Positions 38,120-49,002 are shown, counted from the first letter of the stretch. The stretch: 64,000 bases of DNA from Adineta ricciae (GCA_905250025.1 CAJNOJ010000083.1:1-64000), one strand, 5' to 3'. A program made the numbers and translations. The notes: a model not told the origin generated them from the sequence alone.

Positions 38120-40448
38120 TTATTTCTTTGTCCAATCCGATCCTTTTTTCGTTGTGTATGAATATCGGATTTTACTGAATATTGGTAGCAATTCACTAGG
38201 AAGACAAAAATACGTTTATCGAACAGTATCGAAATGTTCGAATTCTTACCTGGCATTTTCCGCTGCTGCCTACAAAACCAACAATTAAAGGCAAATGAAT
38301 CAATTTTCGAATGAAAATTTTCTATCATTACCTTGATTGATATGTACGCCCACGTGCCAAGACCTTCAACTGACGATAAAGCGAGATTTCCTTGAAAGTA
38401 TTTCGCGTAAAGACGAGCAATAGGTAAGCCATAACCAAGACCAGCTATAGGTGTTCCTTTCCCGTCGATAGCAAAATCAGAATTCGGTTTCGGTGCTGTT
38501 GAATACATATAATGGAACAGTTCGGATATCTTTGAACGAGGAACACCACCTGTTGCAAATCGTTAACTGTCTGCATATTCAAAACATCAGTATGACATTC
38601 TACTTACCACCTCGATCAGCTATTTGTATGGTTAAATCCTCATGACCTTTCACAATTCGAACTTTCACCGGTGGATATTGTTTAGCATCCTGACCGTGTC
38701 GTTCAACAGTTGCCCGAAGTGAGTTCTAATTAACACAATCGGTTTCCATTGAGAATAGAATAGCAACACAAAACTTACTTTCAGTAATTCAAATACAATG
38801 TGATAGATATGTGCCGGAATATAAACAATGGTGACACGATCTTTTTCATTTTCATGCACTAAAATCAATCGAATATGTATTGAGAGTTTCTGGTGAAGAA
38901 TAGTAGTATACCAGTATGAGTAGATATTTCGACTGGTGGAACAGGATAGGATGATTTTTCGAATAAAATCTTGGCTGTTGCATACGCATCTAGGTAGATG
39001 AAAGCAGCACGTGTAAATCGAATAGATGGGTAATCAATCCTGGTGCAAATCGACTTGTTTCTGTTGTCTTCTATCGCTGTTTTTTTTTCGTAGAAAAAAA
39101 ATAAGAAGATTTTTCGTTCTTTCTGTCTTATAACAAGTGAAAAATCTGAAGTTTGCCCATGATATCCATCTCGACTCAATTGACACATCAGTCTTTGCAG
39201 TCAGTATTGACAAAGAAGAAAGTACAAAGGTCGGCAGGTACCGTTTCATTTGTCAATTTCCTCAATCATGTGACATGAAGAAAAAAAGAAAAATCTAATC
39301 AAGATTATTTCCAAGGACAAAATCCTCTACCAATGGCAATTATATAGAACATCTCGACCCTTTAGGCAAAAGCTCGATTTCATTTCAAATATAAATAAGT
39401 TGCTTTCTTCTAGACAGGTGAAAAACATACCCACAAAGTAATCAGTTTTATATATACGTTTAGATAAATATAACAATGATAAAGTCCATTGGTAGACATT
39501 TGTATTTCTCTTTCTGATGTAAGTTAACGTGCATGTAATGTATAACCTTTCCTTGTCTATTAGTTCGTTGTTTTATCAAGAAATTTCTTTGATTTACCTC
39601 GAACGACACCGGCAACATCACAATAAGGATCGATTATGCCCGCTTGTTGTGGATGCTGAGGAAATTCATTTCCAAACAGCAGAGCTAGAAAGACACACTC
39701 GTCAGTCAAACGAATGAGAAAATCTTCGGATTATTAACTATGTTGATAAATCAATGTTCGTATACCAATACGATTCATAAAAAATCGATCATAGAAGTAT
39801 TGCAAACGATTTTTTTCGATTAAATCGATCGGTCCTGCTTTGTCCAATTCCATATAAGCCTATACAGATGGAACGATTGTTCAATAGAACTGTTTCGTTG
39901 TTACGCACTCGAGCTAAAGTTGGAACGATATTCGCATGTCGACGACGAATATCCACTAAAGTTTCCGTAAACCTAGATCGATTATAACAAGATCAGAAGA
40001 TCGAACGAATGCAAGAAATGTTTTACTTGCGAAGTGTTGTAGCATCGGGTTCCGCATCTTTAAAAGCTAAGACTTCTGTAAAACTTTGGTCATAGAGTGA
40101 ATTCGCTAATTTAAAACTTGGCATTTCCAATAATCTATCGAAAGCATAACGACTTCAAGTGACATTTTTCGATGTTAATTGTACCTTCCTGGTATCAAAT
40201 TCATTTCCTTTCGCATATGTGACCATCGTACAAGTAGTTCTACGCGTAAGAATTTGTACGATTGTTTCATATCGCCATCGACGGCTATGACAGAAAGAGA
40301 ATGAATGATTTTCCTTTGAAATTCATTTCAACATACCAAAATCAATGAGACTTTTTACAGTTACCGGTGTCGGTTGAAATTTCGAGTAAGTATCAAAATG
40401 CTTGGCAAGAGAAGAAAGTTTTCGAGTAAACTGCATGTTAATCTGCAT
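38120..40448 (-). CDS. Pyruvate dehydrogenase kinase, copy B
   Basis: Twelve exons on the minus strand give about 393 residues. It has FLRVELLVRWSHMRKEMNL, RRRHANIVPTLAR, YFYDRFFMNRIGIRTLIYQH, the N-box VFELLKNSLRATVE, G1 box ADRGGGVP, STAPKP, G2 box GLGYGLP and the tail SDWTKK. Exons 1, 4, 5, 6 and 7 have the same lengths as the matching exons 1, 3, 4, 5 and 6 of copy A (112, 64, 121, 87 and 78 nt), which shows common descent. The sequences have diverged strongly, and two introns around the G1 box lie at different positions. Start at 40448 is the first ATG after an apparent acceptor (ATACTTTAG); an ATG 12 nt further in is possible. Intron 6 (38990-39597) is unusually long at about 600 bp. 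Confidence 0.9.
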
Positions 40449-40587
40449 AGTACCAAGATATCTAAAGTATAGCATGAGGTCTATAGAATGAAAATGTATG
40501 ATGGTTCGCAGTGATACACAAACAAAGATTTTATTCAATGAGGAAATTTATTTTTTTTCAAACAAAAAGAAAATACAGATGAAAGGT

Positions 40588-41355
40588 TTAGGAATTAAGT
40601 AAACGTTGAGTTGTTTGGGTGACTTTATTTTCAATATCTGTTACATTTGTATCAACGAACGCCAACATTTTGAAACACGAGTCCAATGTTTTAGTTAATT
40701 GCTTGATATTTTGTTCGTTAATCAATGTTGGATCAGTCGATTGATTGGTTGATGTTATATCCTGTTCTTGATCATTGTCATCATCTTGCTCGTTCATTTT
40801 ATCAACGATTTCTTGTAAATCTTTGGTTGAACATTTCACTAACGAATCCAATTGTTCCATTAATTGAAAGTTTTTCATACGTTCGTTGAATGTTAATGGT
40901 AAGTTTTGATTGAGGTACATATTTTGTTGTTGAATTGAATAGATGTCTTGTTGCAAGGGTGGCAATTGTAGAATATCGTTTTCTAGACTTTGTAGATTCA
41001 TTTCCAATTCTTTTTCATGTGTATCCAATAGTTTCAATTCATCCTGTAAGTGATTTTGTTGTAATTGCATCTGATTGATATCACGTTGAACTGATTGTAA
41101 AGTTTCGCGATATGTCGCCAAGTCTACATCACGTTGTCGAACTGATTGAGACAGATTTTCGTAAGATAAACGATGTTTCGTGTCGAAATCTGTTTGCCAT
41201 TTAGTCAATAGACGTTCTAAATCACGGTAAGTACGTGTGACTGGTTTTGCAGCTGCTGTTGTCGTCGTCGTCGTTGTCGTTGGAAGTGCACTTGCAGTCG
41301 TACTTGCTGTGGTAATGCTTGTTGTACTAGCTGCTGGATTGAAAAAGAAACTCAT
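40588..41355 (-). CDS. Nup62-like coiled-coil protein without FG repeats, copy B
   Basis: A single-exon frame of 255 residues. After a Thr/Ala-rich N-terminus (FFFNPAASTTSITTAST) comes a long coiled coil beginning TYRDLERLLTKWQTDFDTKH. That layout matches the Nsp1/Nup62 C-terminal domain (TYAQLESLINKWSLELEDQE), which anchors the central transport channel of the nuclear pore with Nup54 and Nup58. C-terminal features such as LVKCSTKDLQEIVDKMNEQ also fit. The FG-repeat half that makes the permeability barrier is absent. The start codon lies exactly at a TTTTCTAG splice-acceptor-like site, 30 nt after the stop of copy A. AATAAA-type signals lie at 40530-40535 and 40547-40552 (minus strand). The identification is by pattern, since coiled coils are weak evidence. 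Confidence 0.68.
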   Translation of the reverse strand: MSFFFNPAASTTSITTASTTASALPTTTTTTTTAAAKPVTRTYRDLERLLTKWQTDFDTKHRLSYENLSQSVRQRDVDLATYRETLQSVQRDINQMQLQQNHLQDELKLLDTHEKELEMNLQSLENDILQLPPLQQDIYSIQQQNMYLNQNLPLTFNERMKNFQLMEQLDSLVKCSTKDLQEIVDKMNEQDDDNDQEQDITSTNQSTDPTLINEQNIKQLTKTLDSCFKMLAFVDTNVTDIENKVTQTTQRLLNS

Positions 41356-41385
41356 CTAGAAAATCACAGAGCAAAAAAGAAATGT
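41356..41385 (-). promoter_or_regulatory. Candidate trans-splice acceptor between the Nup62-like genes
   Basis: The whole 30-nt spacer between stop and start reads, on the minus strand, as a pyrimidine-rich tract ending TGATTTTCTAG immediately before ATG. An acceptor with no upstream donor room is what a downstream cistron in a spliced-leader operon looks like. Trans-splicing of a spliced leader is known in bdelloid rotifers. Confidence 0.5.
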
Positions 41386-41937
41386 TTATTCAATTTTTAT
41401 TTGTTTAATTGTTTCTTGAAGATTATGAACGTCATGAAAGCATGTTTGTAATTCATCTGTCGTTTTCAAAATGGAATGATCTGTATTGATTTGAAGGGCG
41501 TTATTAATTTGTTTCATCGTTTGATCAAGTTCGTTGAGATGTGTATCGACTGAATCCATCAGTTCGTAGGTGATCGAACGATCCTGATCAGTTTTTAGAT
41601 TGGAACGAATGTTCGGTAGAAGAGATTTACTGTCGGCATTCAATTGTTCAACGCTACTTTCAAGTTCATCATTGTATTTTGCTAATGTTTGAACTGACAG
41701 CTGGAATTGTTGCAAGTTGTTTTCAAGATTGGCTAATAAATTCTGCGTTTGAATGATCGAGTTGGTTGTTTGATTAAGAGACTGTTGTTTCTGTTCGAGT
41801 TGATTGGCGAATTGAAGTAGATGTTCTTCATTTCGCAATAAATTTTGGTGCCATTCATCGATGACTTGTTGTAAATCATCTGTCGTTTTGTTCGGCTTAT
41901 TGAGAATTGCTGAAATCGAGCCGTTCATCGAAGACAT
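41386..41937 (-). CDS. Nup62-like coiled-coil protein without FG repeats, copy A
   Basis: A single-exon frame of 183 residues, almost all coiled coil, beginning TTDDLQQVIDEWHQNLLRNE, the same spacing of aromatic and Leu residues as copy B and the Nup62 C-terminal domain. Further heptads (KYNDELESSVEQLNADSKS and LMDSVDTHLNELDQTM) match copy B in order. There are no FG repeats. Its stop codon is 30 nt before the start of copy B, so the two are probably expressed from one precursor. The start codon follows AAAACCCAG directly. It could be any short coiled-coil protein; the pairing with copy B supports the Nup62 call. Confidence 0.55.
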   Translation of the reverse strand: MSSMNGSISAILNKPNKTTDDLQQVIDEWHQNLLRNEEHLLQFANQLEQKQQSLNQTTNSIIQTQNLLANLENNLQQFQLSVQTLAKYNDELESSVEQLNADSKSLLPNIRSNLKTDQDRSITYELMDSVDTHLNELDQTMKQINNALQINTDHSILKTTDELQTCFHDVHNLQETIKQIKIE

Positions 41938-42824
41938 CTGGGTTTTTCTCGTTTGTTGTGAAATGAAAATGTTTTATATATTAGACAGATAGATACGAAG
42001 AACAAAGAATCGATTGGATGTATTTTGTCTTAAGAAACAACTTCATGATAGATGTCAGTAGCAATAGAGGGAGTTCGTTACATCGAAATTTCAACACGGA
42101 AGTCTTTTATTCAATGCACGGATTTATTCTTTGCTGTAAGAAGTGAAATTTTCATGTTCGATTGGTCATCAGTTGTTGAAACTTGTTATGATTAACGACT
42201 ACGTCTCAATATTTAAAAGACTTTTACTGTTTATTTGCACTTTTCATATGACGAGAAACACTAAAAGCTTTCTTTTGTAAAATCAATAGTTTTAGTTTTT
42301 CTCCGCGTTTTTTTTTCTCAAAAGAAAGACTTTCAATGGCAATTCATCAACAATACGAGTCATCTGTATCTTCACACCGTCAGAACAGAAAGAAATCGAG
42401 TTGTTACAAGCAACAACATCATACGAAATGACTCTTTTTTTCTTTACTTTTCTTTCACCTTTGCTACCACAACAGTCAGACTGTTTTTTTTTGTCAGCAA
42501 TGCAACTCATTTCTTTATCATTAAAAACAGCAGAAAGGTGTCGTATGTTCATCCGAGCATAGCTCATATGTGACTACTAAACACAAAAAATATCATTATA
42601 TGAATCAATCGGTGTCAACTCATGAATAACACTGATTGTTTCGCTGCACTGGCAACAGTTACCGAGTGAATTCGTATATTTATTTTGTAATAAAAGAAAA
42701 AATTTGCGTAGGAAGTAATCAACAACAGAATGATTGTTTCAAAACATGAATAGGGGAGATACGAAAAGATAAGTGCAGCTTATGTAAAGTAATGCTTTCT
42801 ACTGTTTTAGATCATAAGAGCAAA
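41938..42824. other. Divergent intergenic region between Nup62-like A and NEK11
   Basis: AT-rich sequence with no convincing gene. The frame 42292-42567 (-) lacks resemblance to known proteins. TACTGTTTTAG ends at 42810, 14 nt before the NEK11 ATG, and is a likely leader acceptor. Confidence 0.5.
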
Positions 42825-45388
42825 ATGGGTGACAAAGACGAACCACAGATGTATAAAAAACGTTATAAGATTGATAAGAAACTTGGTGCTGGAAACTTTG
42901 GTACAGCTTATCTCGTCACTGATCTGAAATCGAAAACTGAGCCGTAAGGATTTGCAAGTTTTCTCCGAAAATCGTAATGTTCTTTCTTTTAGAAAAGTGT
43001 TGAAAGTCGTTCGACTCGGTGAAATGGATGAGAATGAAACAGTTGATTCTGTTCGTGAAGCCGAACTCCTCTCTAATTTGCATAACGACTATATTGTCAA
43101 AGTAACTCATTGCAAGAGAAAAGTGCTAATTGATTGATGACGTTGTTTTTCAGTTTCATGAAAGTTTTCTCGAAAATGATTGTTTATGTATCGTAACTGA
43201 GTTCTGCGAAGGTGGCGATCTTGATCAACGTTTAAAAGAATTGAAAAAACAAAATCGTACGTTAGAAGAAGATCAGGTGATCGAATGGTTAATCCAAATC
43301 TTAATTGCTGTTCAATATATGCATAAATCGAGAATTTTACATCGCGATTTAAAAGCAAGAAATATTTTTCTCAAAAATAATAAAATCAAAATTGGAGACT
43401 TCGGTATCAGTAGAATATTAGTTGGGACGATGGATGTGGCAACAACATTTACTGGTACACCGTAAGTATTTTGCGTTGATTTAAGAAACAAATGTCCTTG
43501 TTTTGCCGCTTGAAGTTATTATATGTCACCGGAAGTTATGAAACATGATGGATACGAAGCGAAATCAGATATTTGGTACGAAAATGTTTTGAAAATCGCT
43601 TTTTTTCCTTCTAAGAAGTACTTTTCTAGGTCGGTTGGTTGTCTATTGTACGAAATGTGTACATGTCAACACGCTTTCGATGGTAAAGGTCTCATGAATG
43701 TGATATACAAAGTAGTGGAAGGAAAACCACCTGAACTACCCAAAACATATTCGAAAGAATTGAATGATTTACTGAAAAAGTAAGTTGTCATATGGCTCTG
43801 AATAAACCTGGTGCAATTCTTCTTTGTTAAGAATGTTTATCAAAGATCCAAAGAATCGGCCAACTGCAGCTCAATTACTAGAAGCTCCCTTTCTCATCGG
43901 ACATCGTCAGGTATTATTTGTACAAATTTCATCCGAACGGTTATTTTGTTTTTTTTTTCTTCTTCGTAGAGAACTAAATTAACCGGTCCACTTGAGAACA
44001 CAATCAATGGTAAACTTCGATTAAACGAAATCAATCAACGATTGTAAGTATTTATCGAAAGATTGTTTGCTCAATGCTAATCAATGAGTGTGTTTTAGTG
44101 AGAAATCAGTAAATTATGGTGAAATGAAAGATCAAAAGTGGACAGCGTATGGTAAAGATTTTGTTCCCAGTGATGAAAATGATAGTGAATCGGAAAATAC
44201 TATGCAACAAAAACATCTGCCACCGGTGCATGATGAGTCCGAAGAAGAAGTCGAGGAAGACGAAGAGCAAACTATGAAACCTGCACAAACCATGAGTGCG
44301 ACTCAACGAGCTTTGATGGAAAAGAAAATGAAAGCTGCAGATGCTAATGCACAACGTATTAGGTAATGAATGAGAAAAGAAAGAGAATTAAGAAACTATG
44401 ATTGTTTCATTCGTAGTCAACATATTCAATCTGAAGCAGCTCGCAATCAGCAAATGCGACGCGAGAAAACGAGTTTAGGAACGGTAAAACCAAATAAGAA
44501 CCGTACTTCCATTGATACGAATAGTTGCGAATTATAGATGAGACAAACCAAATCACCTGACGAGGACTCAGATAACTATGCCGAAGAACCCGTCAGTAAC
44601 TATCCTCGAAGTAAGTGAAAACGGACTCGCATGTCCGACCAACCGAAATGTTCGTTTTAGATGCCGGTCCAAATCGTAATGCACCCAGGCGTGCTCCGTT
44701 TGATGGTGGCTATGAAGATCGTCCTATAACACCAATGCGAGGATCGTACCAACAAGTTGCTGATAAAATGGGTGGTGATTATGATTCTGGATATTATGAT
44801 CGACGTGCGAATAATCAGAGTCCATCGCGTGATAACGAAAGAACATTATCAAGTCAACGAGTGATGTCAGCGTCACAACGCTCGATGAATTCAATGAGTC
44901 GAACGATTGGCCCACATCGTGCATCAAACTATCAACAACGAGAAAAATACGTATCTCCAGCTAAAACACTTGGCGGTAGTATGACAAGAGAAAAGTCGAC
45001 TTTACATGACGATGGTAGATGGAGTTGTTTTGAATTGAAAAAGAATCTGACAAAGTTTTCTAGGTGCAACACTACGAGATGCTCCGAAGAATGATGCATA
45101 TGGTCCACAAGCACGAGAAGCAAAGATCCACAATCTACGAGCGTATGTTGATACTGAGTTTTGTCTTCGAACTGCTTTTTCTGCTTTTTTAGAACAGCAA
45201 TTAGTAAATTGGGCGAAGCAACGTTCGAAAAAGTGTACGATTACTACGTTAAACAACGTACACTCCAACGAACAGATCCAAATTTGGACGATGGTCAAAT
45301 CGCTCAAGGGTTGAAATCAATTGTGAACAAAACTACGGATTGTTTCGAAGTTGATCAACTAGTTTTTCTTGAACTTATGCGAGAGTAA
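42825..45388 (+). CDS. NEK11: NEK11-like NIMA-related kinase
   Basis: NEK11 is a NIMA-family kinase acting in the G2/M DNA-damage checkpoint. Thirteen exons give about 643 residues, the size of human NEK11 (645). The kinase domain (about residues 12-285) has GAGNFGTAYLV, a conserved Glu and Lys in VLKVVRLGEMDENETVDSV, FCEGGDLDQRLKE, ILHRDLKARNIFLKNN, GDFGISRILVGTMDVATTFT and YMSPEVMKHDGYEAKSDIW. GEMxxNETV and LxGTxDxATTxTGTP are shared with NEK11 rather than other NEKs. The rest is polar, with an acidic stretch (ESEEEVEEDEEQ) and a basic Gln/Arg-rich middle. The last exon ends in a compact domain (AISKLGEATFEKVYDYYVKQ). A fragment resembling the last coding bases recurs at 47135. Confidence 0.9.
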
Positions 45389-45899
45389 TTGAATGTTTGT
45401 TTTCGATTCCATAGTCAAAACAAAAACAACATAGTCTTCATATTTCGATTCGAGACTATACACGCAAAAAGACAAGTTCTATTATTTCCATCGCATGAAT
45501 GATTAGAATAGTATAGATACAAATGCAAACTTAATAGTTTAATTTTGACACTTATTGAAAACCTATGATGATCTACATCAATAGTTTATCGAAGCTGATA
45601 AAAAGCAAAGCTTAGTCTTTGTGCGATAAAACAAATAAATTAACAGATGTCGATAGTCTTGGGCATGTTATTTTTGCTCAAATGCTTGGATTTTGAATGG
45701 AGCACTTAATTCATTCATATGAGTTCAGACATCTTTTTTTATTCTCTCTTACGTTCTCTTTGTGTTCGGCGAAGAGGCTTCCTCCAATTGTTCATAAAGT
45801 AAAATATGATCTGGATCGTTTTTTGTATCGAAAAATTCAAAACGGCGATTGTCGATGTCAGATTAGGATCAGACATCTAGGTCTATCCAATCGAAGGAA
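45389..45899. other. NEK11 3' flank
   Basis: AT-rich sequence with AATAAA near 45636, a plausible polyadenylation signal. Nothing coding. It ends at the 8-bp target duplication of the foldback element (45892-45899). Confidence 0.5.
45892..45899 (+). repeat. Left target-site duplication of the foldback element
   Basis: CGAAGGAA, identical to 46428-46435 on the other side of the element. Eight bases is the hAT-superfamily target duplication length. Confidence 0.9.
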
Positions 45900-46427
45900 T
45901 AGTGGCGGAGCCAGGATTTTATAGGGTACTGGATCTCCGTTCCAGAGCATGGATCCCAGTTAAAACTAATGGAAGATGATATTGGTGACAAATGATGAGT
46001 TTCCGCCAAGTGATTTTTGCAATCGAAGTTTGCCAAAAAAATTAGCATTTTCCTGAGCCCACCCAGAAAATCTTCAATACTGTTAACAGTGTCTCATTTT
46101 TGAGAATGCTATAGAAAGCTACATCAAATTTCATCGACAGATTTCAAATTTCATTCAAAAATGCATTTTTGAATGAAATTTGAAATCTGTCGATGAAATT
46201 TGATGTAGCTTTCTATAGCATTCTCAAAAATGAGACACTGTTAACAGTATTGAAGATTTTCTGGGTGGGCTCAGGAAAATGCTAATTTTTTTGGCAAACT
46301 TCGATTGCAAAAATCACTTGGCGGAAACTCATCATTTGTCACCAATATCATCTTCCATTAGTTTTAACTGGGACCCATGCTCTGGAACGGAGATCCAGTA
46401 CCCTATAAAATCCTGGCTCCGCCACTA
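45900..46427. mobile_element. 528-bp palindromic hAT-like foldback MITE
   Basis: The sequence is a nearly perfect palindrome: two 264-bp arms meet at ATGCAT (46161-46166) with no spacer. I find one arm mismatch, A at 45953 opposite C at 46374. The ends are TAGTGGCGGAGCCAGG and its complement, like terminal repeats of hAT elements. Both flanks carry the same 8 bp, CGAAGGAA (45892-45899 and 46428-46435), the target duplication length of hAT transposons. There is no open frame, so it is non-autonomous. Near-identical arms and an intact duplication suggest recent insertion. Confidence 0.9.
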
Positions 46428-46435
46428 CGAAGGAA
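46428..46435 (+). repeat. Right target-site duplication of the foldback element
   Basis: CGAAGGAA, identical to 45892-45899. Confidence 0.9.
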
Positions 46436-48048
46436 GTTAACGGCTTTTTGATTGAGAACCTTTCTCCTATTTCTCTATTGACTCCTGCGACATTCCGGTC
46501 GGAAACCATGACTTTCATGAGAATTTAGTTTTTTCTTGAAATAGGAAGTGTGGTGATGGTGGTAGTGAGTGTTGACAGCTAATAACTCAAGACTAGCCAT
46601 TGTTGTTATTGATGGGGACACTTGTTGATATGATCTATCATAAAAAGGATGTTTAATTCTTCGAACATGACACTCCATTAATAGAGATAGTGTTCTCTAT
46701 AGCGATAAAACTGTTCCACATTCCGAAGACGTTTGATCATTGAGTAACCGGAAACGTATATAATGGTCTGAGTCATCCGTGGTGATAGCTGACTTTTATG
46801 AATTTCATTTCTTCTCTTTCAGTTAATAACTAAATAAGTTTTTCGATACATGGAATAATTAGAGAATGAGAGAAAACGCTAACAATGTGTGTCATTATTC
46901 ATAATAGTATGACACATTTTAGACAGATGTTTATTTGTATGTGGTATGGAACGGCTGGCCTAGTCGGAAAAGTCAGATTGGTACCACATTGCACTCATTA
47001 ACAAGAGATGTGCAAAACATACTTCACGAACGTTTACTGACACTCGATCTTCTGCCCTCATAAAAACAATTAATGACGTAGGCGAGGAAATATTGAAAGA
47101 AAGTTTTCATTCAGTTTCTCACGACTCGTCATCAATTGTTTCGAAGTTGATCAACTAGTTTGTCTTAAACTCATGCAATGCGTTCATATCTCCTAATCGA
47201 TCCTCTTTTCGGTTTTCTAATCTTCATAATTTTATTCGAGGATGCATAGTGAAAGAAAACAAGTACTATTGTTCCGCATCGTTCTTTTGTCATGTCCAGA
47301 AAAGCTCTCCGATTATCTACGACATTTTTAGATCCTATCAAAAGCAGGAACGGATGAAAGCGCGCATACGATAATGAATTTATTCATTTCTAAATAGCGA
47401 GAAACGCATTTTGTCCTCTATTTCCGTCTGAATCGCAATCAGGAATTCATCAAAAGACAAACCCGATTGCGAACAAATCCTTGTTAATTTATTAATTATT
47501 AAAAGCAAATACATTGTAATTGTTCAGCAGAGCATATGACATTTTAATAAATGAACATCGCATATATAAAAATTCCTCGATTTCGGTGACGCGCTTCTGT
47601 TCTTTCTCTCTCTCTTATTATTGTCATAAATCATCTGAAAGTAATCTTCTGTTCGTCGTTCTTTCTCTTCTTATTCAGCGTTAATCAAATAATCGTAGTG
47701 AAAAAAAAAACTATCAGCACTGAAAACTTCGCTTGCTCAATCACATGTTAGAATAGAACAAATCCGACTCTCTATCTATCTCGTTTGATGTTTACTATTT
47801 GATTCGATTTCTTTTATTTATTCATCGTTAATCTAATGAATATGTATGTGAGTGAAGAATAGCACTCTGCTTTTTCTCCTCTATAGCGATAAAAAAAAAT
47901 GAATGCTCTGTATGTCTATTCATCGGCTTCTATAGTACTAGTCAATAAGAATAGAACAAGAGTCTCTATAGAAGAAAGATAAATAGTATTATAACGACCT
48001 GTTAACATTCTTCGCCTTCAGCACGATTAAATCAAGTCAAGAATACGT
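46436..48048. other. Intergenic, with a fragment resembling the NEK11 3' end
   Basis: AT-rich with no complete gene. A short segment at about 47135-47175 repeats the end of the NEK11 coding sequence (separate entry). CTTCGCCTTCAG near 48021 may be an acceptor for the small gene at 48049. Otherwise I see nothing. Confidence 0.5.
47135..47175 (+). pseudogene. Decayed fragment of the NEK11 last exon
   Basis: ATTGTTTCGAAGTTGATCAA and the next seven bases are identical to NEK11 bases from 45339, where they encode the NEK11 C-terminus. Similarity continues with scattered mismatches for about 15 bases to the position of the NEK11 stop, which is not conserved. It is probably a relic of a partial duplication, too short to be expressed. 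Confidence 0.55.
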
Positions 48049-48339
48049 ATGAACAGATCAAACGTATTCCTCAATGATATTCTGGCAACGACGGCGACTA
48101 CAATTCGGCCGAAACGTGATTATTATGTAACTAATCCATTCGATTCGTGGTATGTAGGTGGACTTCTATTCATGTGCACAATTATGTTAGTGCTGCTTTA
48201 TGCAAACTATTATCGGGAAAACTCTTGTCAAGAATGTTGGTTTTATGTTTTAAAAAAGCTGGGTTTTACACAAACGCTACCAGCAGTTGACAGTCGTGCT
48301 TCGATAAATCATAGAAATAATCCGCCGCTTCTTGTTTAA
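48049..48339 (+). CDS. Small single-pass membrane protein, unknown
   Basis: A single-exon frame of 96 residues. A polar N-terminus is followed by one hydrophobic segment (about residues 36-52, VGGLLFMCTIMLVLLYA). A cysteine pair (CQECWFYVLKKLGF) and a polar tail follow. The shape resembles small single-pass channel modulators such as KCNE proteins, but I see no diagnostic motif. It is ATG-started, with an upstream acceptor-like CTTCAG about 28 nt before. It may be real but has no family support. Confidence 0.45.
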   Translation: MNRSNVFLNDILATTATTIRPKRDYYVTNPFDSWYVGGLLFMCTIMLVLLYANYYRENSCQECWFYVLKKLGFTQTLPAVDSRASINHRNNPPLLV

Positions 48340-49002
48340 AAAGTTCAAATTCAATGAATCTCTCGGCAAAACAGATAAGAATGGAAATACAATCGAATTA
48401 TGTTCCTTTATTGTTTATCAACAATACCGCACGATGTCATGGCAAACATATTCCATATGGATATTAACCGCATCGTTTTCTAATGATTGATATTTCATGT
48501 AAGATCGATTACGATCTAAATTGATATTCATTAATCTGTTGAATACTTCTATTCAGGATGTTGTCTGCATGACTTCTGATTTGAATGTAATTCCGATCCT
48601 TTTTTAGAACAATACCATGCGTGTATAATTGTTTGATAATGTAATTCCTCGATCTCAATCGTTTCGATGAAATATAGAGTTTATCAACTTGCCATTTTGT
48701 ATTTATGTACATTCGAGGAATAAAATCATTCTCAGTCCAGTTGAAACCAATGTTTGTTGTTATTGACTGAGTATTTTGATCTGTTAGCGTTTCCAGCACG
48801 TATTTTTCGCGTGGTATTATAAACTTCTATATTTTTACCACGTAAATGATGAAAGCATCGAAGCGCACGTTTGTCTATAACTCACGTATAGGATAGCGAC
48901 CTCTATCTTCCGGTGATTTCTTCATTTGTCCACTTGAGGTCTTTGTCTACTGATATCCTTTATCTCGAACTTCTTCTCGACGTTACTTCACAAAATTTCA
49001 TC
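48340..49002. other. Intergenic
   Basis: AT-rich. A 97-codon frame on the minus strand (48509-48799) opens with GTG, not ATG, and has no recognisable motif, so I do not call it. The promoter of the coiled-coil gene at 49003 probably lies in the last part. Confidence 0.45.

Noticed and set aside
48509..48799. 97-codon minus-strand frame
   Set aside because: It begins with GTG, has no ATG nearby, and shows no recognisable motif or splice context.
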